From positions 7,332,447 through 7,396,446 of the forward strand of contig NC_021677.1 in NCBI RefSeq assembly GCF_000247815.1: 64,000 nucleotides of DNA, in the 5' to 3' direction. Made by a program: the position numbers and the translations under genes. The DNA comes from Ficedula albicollis (lineage: Eukaryota; Chordata; Aves; Passeriformes; Muscicapidae). Positions within the stretch are counted from its first letter, which is position 1; every line of letters begins with the position of its first letter. The notes below the pieces were generated by a model, which saw only the letters and a list, made by a program, of their open reading frames with translations, was not told the origin of the DNA and made no database searches. This document shows, in pieces, positions 13,619-28,602 of this stretch.

Positions 13619-16600
13619 GGATAAAACACAGGAGAAGGGAGTCATAAGATGTGAATCATTTTCACACCATTATCTTTCTTGTGAATGAGTCAGTGAACTT
13701 GACTGTGCATTATTCTCGTGCATATGTTTGTCTCGTGCATTACTGACAACAGACCCAGCTATAAGGAAAAACCCCATCACTTCTGTAAACTTGAGGCCAA
13801 AGCCTGGCTTGTCCAACCTCGATGTCAGGGTTTCCATTGCATTTCCCAGCCCTTGAAATCAGGGGAGTCTCTGGCTTGATGAAATTTGTAGGTGTGTGAG
13901 GGGCTTTTTATTCAGTCACTTAAAGAGGTGTTGGGATGGAGTAGGGGTGGGGAGCAGGTTAGTTTAGGAGTGTCCAACTGTTGCCTAATCCAAATTTTTC
14001 TCTCTTTTTTTGGTTAATTCCAAAAATACTAGAGGTTCTGTTTGCATTATGCCCCAGGTCTCCAAGCTCTTCTGTGTGTGTGTGTTGGTTGCAGTATTAA
14101 TTCCTGTATCTTCCAAAGCTGGAGTTTTGCTTGTGCTGAGCTGCACAACATCTCTTCAAGCAGAGCTGCTCCTGTCTGACATTGCTGGGACATGCAACAA
14201 CCAGCTCCCTCACTAAAACTCAGGATCATCACTTGATGCTTTCATTCAGGTCTTCAGTGTGCTTTGCTTACTTTTTGGGGGTCATTATTGGTGCAATTGT
14301 GTTTGAGTTTGGCTTCTCTTTTTCCCCTCACATAAATACATTTTATTCTTTTTGCCTGCCTTTCATTTGTCAGCCCAATAGTGCTGAGATGCCTTTGCTA
14401 GGTGCCTTACATTAACCATGACTGCACCATCCCTCCCTGCAGTGTATTCAAACCAGTCACCACATCAGGGAAACTCTCCAAGAGCAGCCTCTGTTATTGC
14501 CAAAGCTGTCCTGGGATTTTTACATTCACACCAAATGTCTGTTTCTTATCTACCCACCATACTTGATATATCACCCGCAGACATATGTACCAGCTCTCTG
14601 GAGGTTTGGAGTCGTTGATTTAAGGAAACAGGGTAGTCCATACTTGATAATTAAATCAGACAGTGATTATAGCTACACATGAACAACTTTTGGTGCCAGC
14701 TCTGGCTCAATCCATCCCTCTTCCTGCACGTGCTGGGTCTTTTATTGCTGCACTCACTCCTTCTTCTGAACTATGGTTTCTGGAAGCCTGTGAGTAATAT
14801 CCCAGGCAACTTACCTGAATGAGGAAAAAAGGAAAAGAAGATTTGGGGTTTTGTTCTGTTGAACCAGTTCCTTGATCTCTCAATGACAACACATGTTAGG
14901 GATGGCCCAGAGAAGAAGGTGGCTCAGAAAAAGGGAAAAGTTACTTATAAAATCCTAAATAACCATGCTGCTGGATGTGGCACTACAGCCTGAACTGGAA
15001 TCAGTCAGAAAAGTTAAAACATGGCCCTTTGTGCATACCGAAACTTCTAACATCATGAGTGTGAGGTCTGATAAAATTTCCTTTCAGGCAGCAATGAAAA
15101 CTTCCTGAATTTTATTTCATTCACTCTGTCAAATCCGGCATAGAGTGTTTCAATTGATCTGAAATAGATTCTACTTTCCAAAGCACAGAACTTTCCTGCA
15201 GACAGGAAATTCTCTTACTAAGCAACCAAGTAGAAATAAAGTCAAATGATGAATACAACCTGGCCTTCTTGCTGTTACATTTAAATTTCCACCCAAAACA
15301 ATCAAAACAATAGGAAGAAGTTGTATCTTAGCCTTTCCCAAGTGCAAAAGTCTAGCTCAAAATAAAGTGCTGTTTCTTTTCTGTGCAGGTATGCTGCAGA
15401 TTTCCCCTTCATTTTGCCATACTCAGTTTGTATTGAGGAGGAAAAGGAACTTTGATCTGCAAAGCTGAATTTTATCCATCAGCTCTGGAGCTGTCCTTTA
15501 AAAGAAATTTGTGTTTCCTGAATGCATTTGATATGCAAAACCCAGAAGCAGCTAGAAACCTTGGACCTACTAGCTAATAAAATCCACCAGGGAATCAGAA
15601 AAGTGTAGCTAACCTGAGTGGAGAAGTGCACAGAGCTCAAGAAACTTGTACCCATTCTTACCTTCATCCCTTCTCCCTGCTTCCTCCCACTTGGCACCAG
15701 CACACAGAAGACCATTTCCAGTGACAGAGGAAAGAGCTGCCTCCTCCTCAAGTGGCTCTGCTTCCATGGCACACGGCGCTAGAAACAAAACAAAGCTCTG
15801 ATAAACATGCACTTTGCCTTAAAAGAACCAGGCCGTGAAAAAAGGGAAGTGTCAGCAGTGGTTTCAGCACTCTGGGAATGCATGGCTGTGCTGATTTTGA
15901 ACATCAAACGCTCAGCTGATGAGAAAAGCCTCATCTGGCAGAGCTGTACCAGCATCACCCTGAGTCTTGCAAAGCTGGAAAAATTTTAATAGCTCTCCTG
16001 ATTTTTCTCAGGGTGGAGGAAAACCTCCTTTGCTCCTAACTGCACACCATTCCCCTCCTTTCTGGGGAGTAAGCACCCGCTGACTTAAAGTTTCGGTTCA
16101 AACCATAGCACAGACTAGAAGCAGGGAATAAAATCCTGGGGATGTAGTTCAGCTGCTGTTGCCTGGGTCTGGTGCCAAGAAAGCCTCCAGCAAGATGAAG
16201 GGCTAATCAGCACCAGGTAGGAATGGCACCACCACCAGGAGAACCCAGGGGAGCTCTGCTCAGCAGCTGCTGCAGGGCTTACCACAGTGATAAGAATGTA
16301 TGAAAGAGAAATGTGTGATAGGGATTTTGTGGTTTGAATCTGTCTCCTTTCACTGGGGTGATCAAAAGCAACTCTGGCTGTGGAAAGTTTTAATGGTGAG
16401 AGGGAATAGTAACAAATCACTAAAAATCTTCAGGATGCTGTCAGACAATCTAATGTTTAAGTTTTGGTAAGAGGCTAAAGCAGCAGTTTAAGAGTTGCCT
16501 AGTGTAGGGTTTAAGTATTTACATGTATTTTATTAACATTCATTTTATAATTACCAACATGTTATGTGCCAGATGTATGTTTATAAATACCACCACACTC

Positions 16601-17740
16601 ACTATAGCACCAACTTCACTTGTGTGATAAATATTGACATGTTTGTCTTAGAAAATCATCTCTTTTGCTTTGGAGTCTTTAATTAGTTCCGCTTTCTGTC
16701 ATTCCCTGGAATTGATTTTTGCATGTTTACTCTTTGGGAACTGTGTGTACAATCCTTGCGTAGCTGCCAGAACTTGGGTGATATGTTGTTCTTCTCTGGA
16801 GCTTTGTTAAAGTGTTTTGAAAAGTGAAAAACTGAGGTTTCTACAAAATCTGCCAGAGAGTTGTAGCCAGCTTTGTTATTGTTTTAAATTTTTTTTTAGA
16901 AGTTGAAGAAACTTGGAAATGAGCAGGAAAAGTTTAAAAGTGTTTTCGTTAACAGTTTGAAACATCATATTTCATGTTGCTATTATAAACAGTGAAATGC
17001 CCTGTTCCCTTATTTGGTTAAAAAAGCAGACAAGCTATATGCACTCAGTATTCTGCCTTTAGGACCTTTTTTAACAACAATTATTAATTACAGTGCATGC
17101 TGGTTGGCATTCCAGATTGGTGCTACTGAGCTGAGAAGCCAAGTATTGAAAGTTTTTGTTTGAAGGTTCAGTTCATAACCCCTCTGTTTGGATTAAGAGC
17201 AGAATGTTTGTGTGAATTTTTTTGTAAAAAAGTTGAGCTTCCAGTGTTTAATGGAAGTGGTATTATAACACAGGCCATGTCTCCAAAGTCCTCTCAGAGT
17301 GAACAGCAAAACAGTTTTAAATGCAAACATATGCTTCATAAACTTTGGTTTATTTAACTTTTTTTTTTTTAATTAGGAGATGAATTTTACAGCTGACAGA
17401 GTCAAAATTAGGCAGCATTATGTTCAACAAGCATTCCATCCTGAGGGTTTTTTTTTAAGCTTCACAACAAAGATTTCTATTTATCTCAGATTACACAATA
17501 TTCAGTGACTGGAAGTCTAGTCTGTGTCAGAATTCTCACATTGCTCTGCATCTCATCTTCCAGGTTGGTTATCTGTTGCAATCTTAGCTTAAACTTAGCA
17601 TTTAAAAGCTTTGTGCTGGCCCACAGTGCTCAGACATGAATCATCAGCTCACTTCCCCACACACTGATGGCATTTATTCTGGAGGAAGGAGTTGACCACA
17701 TGTGCCACTGCTTGCTGGGGGACAACTCTGCTTCTAAGAC
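13619..17740. other. AT-rich non-coding stretch
   Basis: About 4.1 kb with no recognised exon or element. Scattered 60 to 100 codon frames on both strands show no coding character. Confidence 0.5.
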
Positions 17741-18082
17741 GGTATTAAATTATCAAAAAGCAGTAATATCTTTAGATGGGCGTGTCCTAAATGTTTTAGA
17801 TGTAAAAGTGGAACACAGAACAAAGAATTGTGGAAGATTGAGAAGAGATGATTTGGCCAAATAAACTCTGCTCATCCAAGTTCCATACAAAGCAGAGATT
17901 GCTGTGCTGAGGGTACTAAATTATCAAAAAGCAGTGATATCTTTAGATGGGCGTGTCCTAAATGTTTTAGATGTAAAAGTGGAACACAGAACAAAGAATT
18001 GTGGAAGATTGAGAAGAGATGATTTGGCCAAATAAACTCTGCTCATCCAAGTTCCATACAAAGCAGAGATTGCTGTGCTGAG
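17741..18082 (+). repeat. 171-base tandem duplication (two copies)
   Basis: Copy 1 is 17741-17911 and copy 2 is 17912-18082. I see two mismatches (T/C at 17745 and A/G at 17765 against copy 2), about 99% identity, so the duplication is recent. The breakpoints share only GAG/GGG-like bases. The unit is unique-looking sequence, with no stop-free frame through both copies that I can interpret. Confidence 0.93.
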
Positions 18083-18134
18083 AGCAGAGGTGTTGTAACA
18101 ATCCACCAGGATTTCTACAACATAGAAATAAGGT

Positions 18135-18155
18135 GGGGGGGGAGGGGCGGGGGGG
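18135..18155 (+). repeat. Short G-rich block, possible G-quadruplex
   Basis: Eight Gs, A, four Gs, C, seven Gs. It could fold into a G-quadruplex, since it has at least four G-runs of three or more. Unlike the long tracts it has internal interruptions and looks like ordinary genomic sequence. Confidence 0.5.
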
Positions 18156-21100
18156 TCTACCTGTGTAAATACATTCATACCTGGGTAAAAGGAGAAATTC
18201 ACAGTCTTCAGACCCCTGCACAAAGGCAGTGGAATTTACTCCCTTTTTTTCCCCTCACAAATGATCTAGGATCACCCCAAACAGAGACATTCTGGCATGC
18301 TCTGACCAAGTGATAGACTGTCTTTTCCCCTTAAAACTCCCAGGTTTGGGTGTTTTTTGGGGGTAGGGGATCAATTGTACCCAGAGTTTTTTAATAGTAG
18401 ACATTATATAGCCATGTAGATGCCTGACACTGCCAGGCAAGTAATTCAAGATTGTTACTAAAGAAAAATGCAACAACTTTTAAAATGAAACAGGAGTCAT
18501 CTCTAACCTTTTGAAAATTGAAAACTGAGCATTGTTTTTCCATGTTCAACTGCAGTAGAAAGGAGAGTTCAATGATTTTAACTTGTTTTTATTGTTCTTT
18601 ACTACTCACAGGCATGAGAAAACACATCTGTAACATAACAATTCAAACTACCTGTCCATTGGAATAAATTCAAAATCTAAACTCTGAGCACCTAACCCAC
18701 CCTTTATCACTCTGGAAGGAATTAAACTTCATATTTTAAAAGAGTCCTTTATTTTTTTTGTCTGTCAGCTTTTCCTGTAGCTGGTACTGAACAACAACTA
18801 AGGAGTCTGGTGGGGAATTTAACACCTGGAGTCACCAAATTCTCACCCTTGACTGGAAACTGGGGGACTTACGGGCCAAGTGGAGAACAAAATATGACAA
18901 AATATTAGATTGTACTTCTGTTTGGAATGTCTGGAAAAGTGTCATTGTGTAGAATTGCTCCATCTAGGGGAGGCAGATTTTACCCTTCATCATTCCTGCC
19001 AAATGGGAACAACGAGTAAAATAAAAATATTGATCTAAATTTTCTCCATACACTGCACATAATCAGCAGAATGGTCTATTACATGAGTACACTTCCCATT
19101 AATAGAATTCCAGGGATAAATGAGATTAAGAAATATCACAGCAGACATTGGGCAAACTGGCAACTCTGTCCTTTCTCGTGAAGCTGTGCAATTAGAAACG
19201 AATCTAGGCTCATTCTTAGGTCTCAGACTGAGATTGCAACATCTGCAGGGGAAGGGAAAAAACCCTTATAACAAGCAGCTCAATGCCTCATGAGCCATTA
19301 CAGACATAACTGAGATAAATTATGACTGAAATTTAGGGGAGTGAATAAAATCTTCTAGACACAAATCTAAGGTACCCCCAAAATAACAAAATATGTTCAG
19401 AACTATATCCCCAAATTTTGGTTATTTTACAAGATTTATTCAACACCTGTCTCTAAGTCTTACCATGCAAAATCCAAACCTCATGAACTACAAGTAGAAT
19501 CAGGTTAAGCAGATAGATCTTTTCTTCTCTTAATTTGGTTTATGTATGTCCAGCAACCTGGTCTTAATTACTTTTATGTGCACCAAAACTGTTCCAGAAT
19601 TAGCAGAGGAGGGAATAACTGAATGGAAAGAAAACATTATCAAGTGAGCAGAGCTGATGAGGACAATTCTGAGTTAGTTTTGTCAGCAGCATTTCTGGCT
19701 TCTGAGAATCTGAAGGGTCTCGTTTCTGAGATGTCAGGCCAGCAGTGGGGGAGTTGCCAAAAATAAAAGACATCTTAAGAATAAATATAAATCCCATCTA
19801 GTTTAGAAGAACTCGTCATAGGGTAAGAGTTTCCCACAGGACTGAGCCCAGTAAGGGAAATGGTCCTTCTGAGGATGTTTCCATTCTGGAGGAATCCCCC
19901 TTCAAACTTCAACGTGTTGTCACAGAGCCACTGGTTCCAGCTGCCAGAAAGAGTCCTATGAGAAAATTACTACCCTGACATTTCCTTCTGAGGTCTCTTC
20001 TTTCTCATTTCCTAACTGCAGAGCCTGTGCCTGGGTATGTGAGTCACTGGCACAAGCAGGTTTCATCGTGGGGAAGGCTCTGAGGCAGAAATACAGCTTT
20101 TCTATGGATTTCTGTACCCCATCTGCTACATTATCCAAATGCCCTTCAGCATTGTTTAACAACAGGACTGCCACCTATACCCCATCTGCTACATTACCCA
20201 AATTCCCTTCAGCATTGTTTAACAACAGGACTGCCATTTGCCATGTGCCTACTCCCTCCTCTCCTTGCCAGTGGGAGAAGTGGGAACAGTCAAATGTGTT
20301 TTATAACACACCCTCCCCCCCAACAGGTGCATCAAGGCACCCAGAGATCTGCATGTAAATTAGAGGAAGATCAACTTCCCAGACATGCTCCCTGAACTTT
20401 GTCTGGAGGGTTGTGACATTTAGGATGGTCCCCAGCTGCTTGGGAAATCACCAGGAGATGGGGAGACATGCAAGGAGGTGAATTTTACCCTCATTGTAGA
20501 GCTCCATCACACCAGGAGAGCTGGTGGAGCATCACTGCATCACTCTGGCCAAAGATGTTTCTTCTGTTATTAACAGCAACTGATAATTAGGGGTTGCTCT
20601 TGAAAGTCCAGGAGCATTCCTAAAGTTAAGGCAAGCTACGGGCTTGACTGACCAGTTGTGAGACCTTTAACCAAGGGCATTAAAAGCTTTTATGACTTCT
20701 GTCACATAAAATGAGCTGTGCTTTGAAGACACCCAGGTTCCAGAAAACAGTGCATATGAAGGAGCTGCTTTACAGTACAAATGGGCTGAATTAAAGTAAT
20801 CAAATCTTTAGGAAGTGGATGTAAAATATATCAGTCAGTATTCAGAATGAAACTGTAAGAAGCCTGGACTTTTTTGTACTCAGGTTACTCAAGATTCTTA
20901 TGCTCTCCTTGAAGTGCTGGTCCATGGGAGTTTTCATGTCTTGATTCTCCAAAGAATCCCAAAAGTATAGCAAAAGCTGCAGGGAGAAAAAGAAAAAGAC
21001 AGCAGAGTAATTGTACTCAGAGGACCTAATTCCTGTTATATATGTAATGTATGATTCACTTTATTATCTCTCTGTGCCAGTATCTTTCTCTATTCTTGGT

Positions 21101-24100
21101 TTGCTTAGATGGGACCTTCTCAGAAACACCAATCACATCTGGGCATCATCATTGCCATCTTTCAATAAAACTATTCTTCATTTTGAAAAATGAGTTGGGT
21201 ACTAGGTAGGTGCTTTGGATAAGGACTCGGGAAAATGGAGTTCACTTCTCAGGTGCAGCACAAGGTTCCTGCATGAACTTAAACAGATATTTAGCTGGGC
21301 TTCCACATCCCACATGTAAGACAAGGAGTTTTGTTCACTTTCTGTGTCTTGCCTAGTAGGATGTGAAATTCTGTGGTGCACGGACCTCCAGCAAAGTATA
21401 TTTATCAGGGGGAACAGGGGGAACTCAGGCAGAGTCTCTGGCATGAGGCTGTTTTACATCTGCTGGTTAGGACTGAGTTTTGCCCAGGATTGAAAATTTG
21501 CACATTGATTTGCACTTTTTTTCCCAAGCCTGGAAGGCAAGCTAGCTATGGAATTCAAAACCTCAGTCAGGTTCACCAATGCTTCTGAACTTTTTTTTTG
21601 TTTTGGGTAAATCTGCCTCTTTAGACAGTGAGAAAATGTGAAATTAGATAATCTCCTTTGATATTTTGCTATCAGAACTTTACACAGCTCAGATTTTCGC
21701 TTTACACCCATGACAGATAAAATTACCAATGTGGATTCCTTACTGAAGTTTAAATGTTGGCAGAACTGTTGTCCAGATATGAATTCCTGGATTTAGTCCC
21801 TGTTGTTCACTCTTAAACATTGTTATACACATACCAGTGGGGGCAGAAGGAGATTCTGGCATTGAATCTGTTTTCAAATCACCCCATTAATACAGAAGTT
21901 TTTACCCCACAGTCAATCCTTTTGCTCAAAAGCAGAAACTTGGGATTCAACAAATCTAACAGCAAACTGCCACACAGGAAAATTCCATTTGAAGCTTAGG
22001 TGGCAGTGGTTATTCCCTCTTTTACTTCTTCTAAGCCTTAGAAATTGCCCTTCTCTTCCCACTGCAAAGAGACCTCCTTTTAAGTGCATTTCCCTAAGGA
22101 AATTTGAAAAGACTGCACAGAACTGTGTTTTGGAAATTTTCTAATCTGATGATGGGCTGCAGTCCCTTTCACTGTTCTGCAGACACTGAACCAAAACAAA
22201 CCAAGTTTTTGCTGACACTCTTTGCTCTCCAAGTGGATTCTCATTTTCAGAAAGGATCAACACATCTTCCACTACAAAAAGGTCAGTCAGGACCTTCTGC
22301 CCCTCAGCAGATTTCTGAGCTTCATTTTTTATGGAAGGGAATTGGTATCACAGAAACTGGGACACTTGTTTCAGACATTTAGAGAAATGGTAGGATTCAG
22401 ATTAAGATTTCACACATTTTAAACTAAAATAAAGGTGCTGAGCAATCTTGGTAGAAGGATAATATCAGATAAACAGAGCTGGGGGCTGATATTTAGTAAT
22501 TGCTGAGAGCTGCTAAATGATAAACAGCTGAAATGAACTTCTATTTATCAGGAGAGCTGAAGAAAAGCCCAAGTTATTCCTCTGTTTTTCATTCCCTACA
22601 TCATGAAAAGCAGGCCATTTCTTTGAAAGTAATGGGTGGTACTGTGTGGGAATTAGCAGTGATGAAATGCTTAGACTCCCTGAAAATCATAATCACCATG
22701 ATGTTATTATTGCCTCACTTCAATCCTTCAAAATACATTCTGTTCTCAAACTCTTCAAGTTAAATGATTTCATTAAAATATTTAGGCTTAGGAAATCATA
22801 GTTGTCTGTAATATTCTCAGCTAAAATTAGTTATATGCTGTGTGAACTATGCTACAATAATGGTGGTGTCGTGTACTGTTCAAATTGCTTTGTAAATGCA
22901 AACTGGTTTTCCATCTGAATTATAGTAAATATCTATTTTTATACTTAATTTCCCAGTATGTGATTTAATATTTTGCTTAAATACAGCAGTATGTATATTT
23001 TATCCAATCCTGCTACCACCCCAATAGAATTTTAGAGAGTTAAATGGAAGAAAAATAGCTGTGTAGACCTGTGAGTGCTTCACAGTTCCATCCTTATTCC
23101 AATGCATATTTTGAAATAAATACTTCATACTTAACTGTTTTGCAAATGTATCAGTGATATAAATGCTAAATACATTTAGAGTGTTTTTTCCTTTGAGGAA
23201 GTAATAATTAATCTCTCTCATCCTTAACTTTATTTCATTGCTGAAGGGAGTCCTGTGTGGTGGCTTTAAAACAAAAAAAATCCTGGTTTACCAGTTAATA
23301 TTAGTCATATATTGCCAAAACGTGGGAATAATTTTATACACCTGACATTAAACTGAAAACCATTTAGGACATATATTTTGATACAGTACTTTTTCCCCCT
23401 AGCTTGCTGTTGCTTAAGTCAAGAAAAACTCTTATGAAGATGTCTAATTCTTCTTCATAGTTCCCTTTGTCTAAAGAACAAACATAATGAGTCCACTGAG
23501 CTATTGCTCAACCTTAAATCCAGTGCTGAATAAAACCAGGTTTACCATTGGTTCCATTTTGATTTTCTCAGGAAAGCACTTCCTTTCATCCTTTCAATTT
23601 TTCAATGGTCATCAAAAACCCAAATCAGTAGAGTCAAAATGAAACAGATTGCACAAAATCCAGTCAATGCTTGTTTGAATATCTTCTGCCTGGAATTCAC
23701 ACTGCAGATCTCCCGAGGCTATCTCCTCATATTGACATTTCCTCACCCTGCTGGGTCAGGGCACTTGAATGTTCTGGTGAAGCTCAGAGCCTTTGCTTCT
23801 GATCACCACCAAGCAGTGCAAACAATTAGCAAGAGCTTAAAGGCTTGCTAAACTCCAAAAAATTGAAGTAAATTGGTTGGATTTTGGGCCTACAGGTTAT
23901 ATTCTATACATTTAATCAAAGACCAACGTCACTTTTTTCTCTAACAAGAGCTGTGGCCATAATCTGGAGGCTTTAACTTCCATTCCGTCCTTCTTCAAAC
24001 AAAGAACAAAAGAATGGCCAGGAATGAGAGAGGAATTAAAGGACCCTTTAAAACACCACCTAAATGATCAGCAAAGTCCAAACTCAGCACAGCAAAGTTG

Positions 24101-27100
24101 TGGCTTGCCTAGAGTTAAGCTAGACTGAAGTGATTTCCTGCAGATATCGAAAAAACCCAACAAAACCCAACACACTCTGGGAACTTCAAAGACAAGCATA
24201 AATTATGTGTCTTACAGAAAAAACAACTTCCTTTTTTTATTAAAAGTACTCTAATAATGTTTAACTATATGACAGGTTCTTCTAAGGTATCAGAAACAAG
24301 GGGGCCAGAAAAGTTTTGCAAACAAATTTCTCTTTTGCAGTGATGAATTTCATCACTTTACTTTTCTATTAAACATATCATACTTAATAACCATCAGTGA
24401 AACAGAGATGTCAGTTTAGCAGTCATTTCTAAATGTAATTTTGGTGACAAACATGATTTATTTTAAACATTTTAAACATTTTTCCTGTTTCTGAGTTTGA
24501 AAGGCTTTCTGAGATGTGTCTGCAATGTGATCTCAAGCACTAAATTCAGTTAGGCACAGATTTATTTACCACTGTAATCATTGTAGGACAAAATGGAATT
24601 ATTCCTTGCAGGCAAGCTGACAGCAGATTACAGAAATCTGCTCAAAGGTTGGGAGCTTTTTTTTTTGATTGCTGCAAAGGAATCTGTTGAGAAAACAGGA
24701 TATTATTTGCATAATGCATCAAAATGACTGTTAGTTTTCCTTTATGAAGGCACAACAAACTTCCTGACACAGATAATATCCTAGCAACTCTTTGTGGTAA
24801 CAGAGACACCATTCCAGCAACAGAAATATTTACAGTATGTTTTTATGGCATATTAAGTCTCAGCTATTTAAAAAGCTGGAGGAATTGTTCTGTATTTCTA
24901 AAAATGGATGCTTGAGAGTAAGCTTTTAGAACGATGCATAGTTTAGAGTCCAATTGTTTCTTTTTGTGTGAGATGCAGGTTAATTTTGGAGGAATATTTT
25001 TAAAAGACATTATATTCCTGTCATTTTGTATTGGTCAGTGTTTTCAACAAATTTTCAGCAGAGTGGTAATTTTTTGTTAGGCAAAGACTGGAGAATTTGG
25101 AGTAAGAATAGCTATGTGGCAAAAGTCAATTTTCCTAAGTAAATTAAGTAATGAATATATATGAAAAAAAAATCAACAGAAAACTGGGGTAAGGCATAGT
25201 TGAAAATTGTATTTTAAGGTCCAAATATTCAACTTCCATTTTATCTCAAACATTATTTTTTTTAAGAACAGCATAGCATATTAACCATAGTCTATGTATA
25301 CAATTGATGCCATAATCTTAATTTACATACACAGTTTTAATTTTGCAAATTTTTATACTGCAAATTTGCATGAATATAAAACTCTTAAATGAAGAACTAA
25401 AGAATTTGGATAGTAAAAGTCAGTTTTCTGAGCTGGCTTTGCACTCTGGGGTTGGTTACTCATATCTGCCCATTCCATTACAGTCAACAGGACTTCATGG
25501 GTGAGGAACTTCCTGAGGCCCCTTCCTGAAGAAAGTTTTGGCTGCACAAAGATAATTAGGTAAAATTGGCTGTTTCTCCTGAGCAACATTTTTCCATTTA
25601 TATACTGAAACGTTTTCTGTGGTGCCTGGCCTCAAAAAGTGAATATGTAACCAGTCTAAAGCTCCATTAAATGGATGTGAAACACCAGCCTGAAAGTCAT
25701 AAAAACCTTTTTCTCTAGTTGCAAATCTGGATACTTCATTGTTTTTACATTTCAAAACTGATCAGAAATATCAAATAAGTGAAGAAGGGCAGCCCTGTTT
25801 CCTGTGAATGAGCTCTGCTGTACACATTTCCCTGGCATCTGTAAGACCTGATGATCTCTTTGGAGGACACCACTTTAATAACCTAGGATGGCAAACATTT
25901 GTATATTTATGCTTTTGCAGCTTTCTCATTGAATGAACTGAGTGATTTGTTTGCCTGATGACCCAAGTAAAATATGTGTTCAAACTACCCTGTCATCAAT
26001 CATTTTCTTAACTTTAAATATATGCCAGGTCCCCATGAAGCTGACCAATCCTTTGGGTCACTCTGGAAACTGACTTTGGAGCAACTGAAAGAAGTAGAAT
26101 GTAGTTTTAAAGGTATTTTAACCTAATCCTCCATTGCTCAAGATAAAAAAAAAGTCAAGACTAGGCCAGGAAGCTTATGATTTTTTAGCAAATGGAAAAT
26201 ACGGCTCAGCACACTCAGCTACCACCACAACCAAGAGCTGCAAGAATTCTGCAAAGTTTTCTGTGAACGCAGGAATCCGTGTGGAGTTTTGCTTAATTTG
26301 TTTCATTAACTCTGTCAGGAAATATGATATAGTGCTCAGGAACGTAAACACTCTGACTTACAAGTTTGTTGCCATACAAGTAAATGGCTTTTTCTCAAAG
26401 TCATGGCAGACATGAGTGTACACAAAGATATTCTGCATAGTGAGGGAGGCCACCCACGAAGTTCTATGAATTTAATTTTTGATTCGCATTCCTCCTCTCC
26501 CATAAAAGCCAAGGTGGGCCATGGCTGTTTTCCCATAAAGCACTGAGAACTCATTTCAAGGCTCATTTGGGCCTTGAACAGAGAACAAACCCACACATAG
26601 CCCCTGCCCCGCCTGAAAAGATCCTCTTTTTGTACATCTGAGAGGATAGCAAATTCCCCAGAGGAAACACTCAGGCTGAGGTAAGCACTGCAAGGATGTT
26701 TTCCTTCTGCATTTTAAAAGACATTCATTCCCTGGCTGACATCAGGCTTGGTCCCCAATGCCAGTCTAAGGCCCAGCCACAGAAGATGGCACTGCTGGAG
26801 AAAAGGCATTTTTGGCTCATGGCACCTTTGTTTTACGGCTGCTGAGGAGGCCCCATGGGTGGTCGGAGCCTTTGGTTTCCCTTCTGCAGCCGACAAGAGA
26901 CAGAAGGGAGATAACAGTAAGGGAAGAGGGAGAGACAGAGAATGTTGCAGAATGGATGATATGAGACATATGGAGCCAGATTCTCTGTGAGCTAAATTAA
27001 CTTGTCTCTGGTTATGCCAATTTATGATTTTGATGTCTTGTGAAAAGTGCATTTTATGTTTGCAAAATTAACGAGGGAGCAAAATTAACCCCTAAACCCA

Positions 27101-28602
27101 AATTTTTACTGAGTATATTCCTCATCTTCCACTTTAGGACAAACATGAATCGAATCATGAACAGCACTGGTGTGTTTTCTCAACAGAGGCTAAAAATCCA
27201 TCCCTGCTCCCTTATTGTTATTTGTTGCTGTGTTTGCCTGGAATTTGAGCAGACATTTCTGTGTTGTATGACCAGCAAGTGGCCATTCTGGGTTGTACGC
27301 AGCCAGTCACCTTGTTGTCTAAGTGGTTTTAAATCCATGCAAAGCAGTTTCTGGCATTCCAAATATGTGTATACATAGGCATTGTCAGGTCATTTCTTTT
27401 TCAAGTTACTACTGGATTCTAGCAAAAATCCTAGGAAAAGGCTGACTATAATTCGCTGCAAGTATCATTGGTTTAGGAAGATGAGATTGAAAACTAGGAT
27501 ATTCCTCTCTTGGAAGAAGTTGAAAATAACTTAAGCTCAGCAGATTTGCTTTAATTCTGCCTACGTTTTGTCCTGAAAGTGAAGTGAAAATATCCTTTCC
27601 CTTATAATCTTGACAGTGTTGGTCCTTGATCTGCATCAGACAGCAAATACACAGATGAATTTTTTAATCTAGTAGAAGCAAAATTAATTTCTCTGTTCCC
27701 CACTTACTTTATTGGGGAAAAAAAAAGAAAAAAAAAAAAGAGCTTTCAGGACAAACCTGTGCTTCCAAAGGAAAGTGTGGGTACAACATAGATATCCCTG
27801 CTCACTGGTAATGACATTAAGGGTCACTTCTCCAGCATCCTCTTAGGCTTTTCCCAGCAGCTATGAGATGAAAGCCCTGGCTCTGTCCTGTCCTGACAGA
27901 CACCCTGAGAGTCCCCAGAGGAGTCAGCCAAGGTCAGTCATGTCCGTGTGGGCTCTGCAGCCTTTCTGAGGGCACCCCACCCTCAGTCTGGGTAATCCGA
28001 ACTCTGTAATGCACAATGAGTCCCAAAGCACCCTGGAAGGCAGTGCCAGTGGGATGTGATGCTTTTCCTGCATGTCTTCTCTGAAACTCCTGTCCTGTAA
28101 TATTCTTATTCTGCACGTGATGTTCAACCAGCATGTGGAGGTGGCAGAGGGGCAACAATGTGGAACAAGCAGAAATCCTTTACACTATGTTTGCAGGAAA
28201 TCCTTTCTGGTCATGCTTGATAGTCACATCTCTGTGGAGTTGAGTGACCAGAGGGGCCAAATAACAGAGGGGATCCAAAGGCAAAAGCTGTCCCCTTTCC
28301 CTGAGGGACAGGCATGACCCTGACTTTACAGGGCTCTGCCTCTGAGAGCGCAGTTCCGCCAGGACGATGCAGAGGGTGGCCCTGGGAGTCAATCTTGTGG
28401 TGTGAGTTCAAAGAACCTCATCCTGCAGCAGGCCTGTGGGCCTGCAAGTGCTGGAGGGCTCTGATCTGTACTGCAGGAACTGCCTGAGGCAGGTCCAAAG
28501 GGCAGAGCTGTGTGACTCCTGGGTCGGGGGGGAAAGGGCAGGGAGCTGGGAGTAGATGTCCTACTATCCACTGGCCACAATGCGCTTTCCAATCAGAAGT
28601 TT
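18156..28602. other. AT-rich non-coding stretch
   Basis: About 10.4 kb without a recognised exon or RNA gene. The only structures I see are the 63-base duplication at 20115-20236 and A-rich or T-rich runs (for example 27717-27740). Open frames up to 112 codons are unsupported by motifs, family resemblance or splice context. Confidence 0.5.
20115..20236 (+). repeat. 63-base tandem duplication (two copies)
   Basis: Both copies contain ACCCCATCTGCTACATTA and CCCTTCAGCATTGTTTAAC, 63 bases apart. Mismatches such as TATCCAAATG against TACCCAAATT show it is older than the 171-base duplication. Confidence 0.93.

Noticed and set aside
16091..16105. GGTTCAAACC, matching the tRNA B-box core
   Set aside because: No A box, no cloverleaf pairing and no acceptor stem around it.
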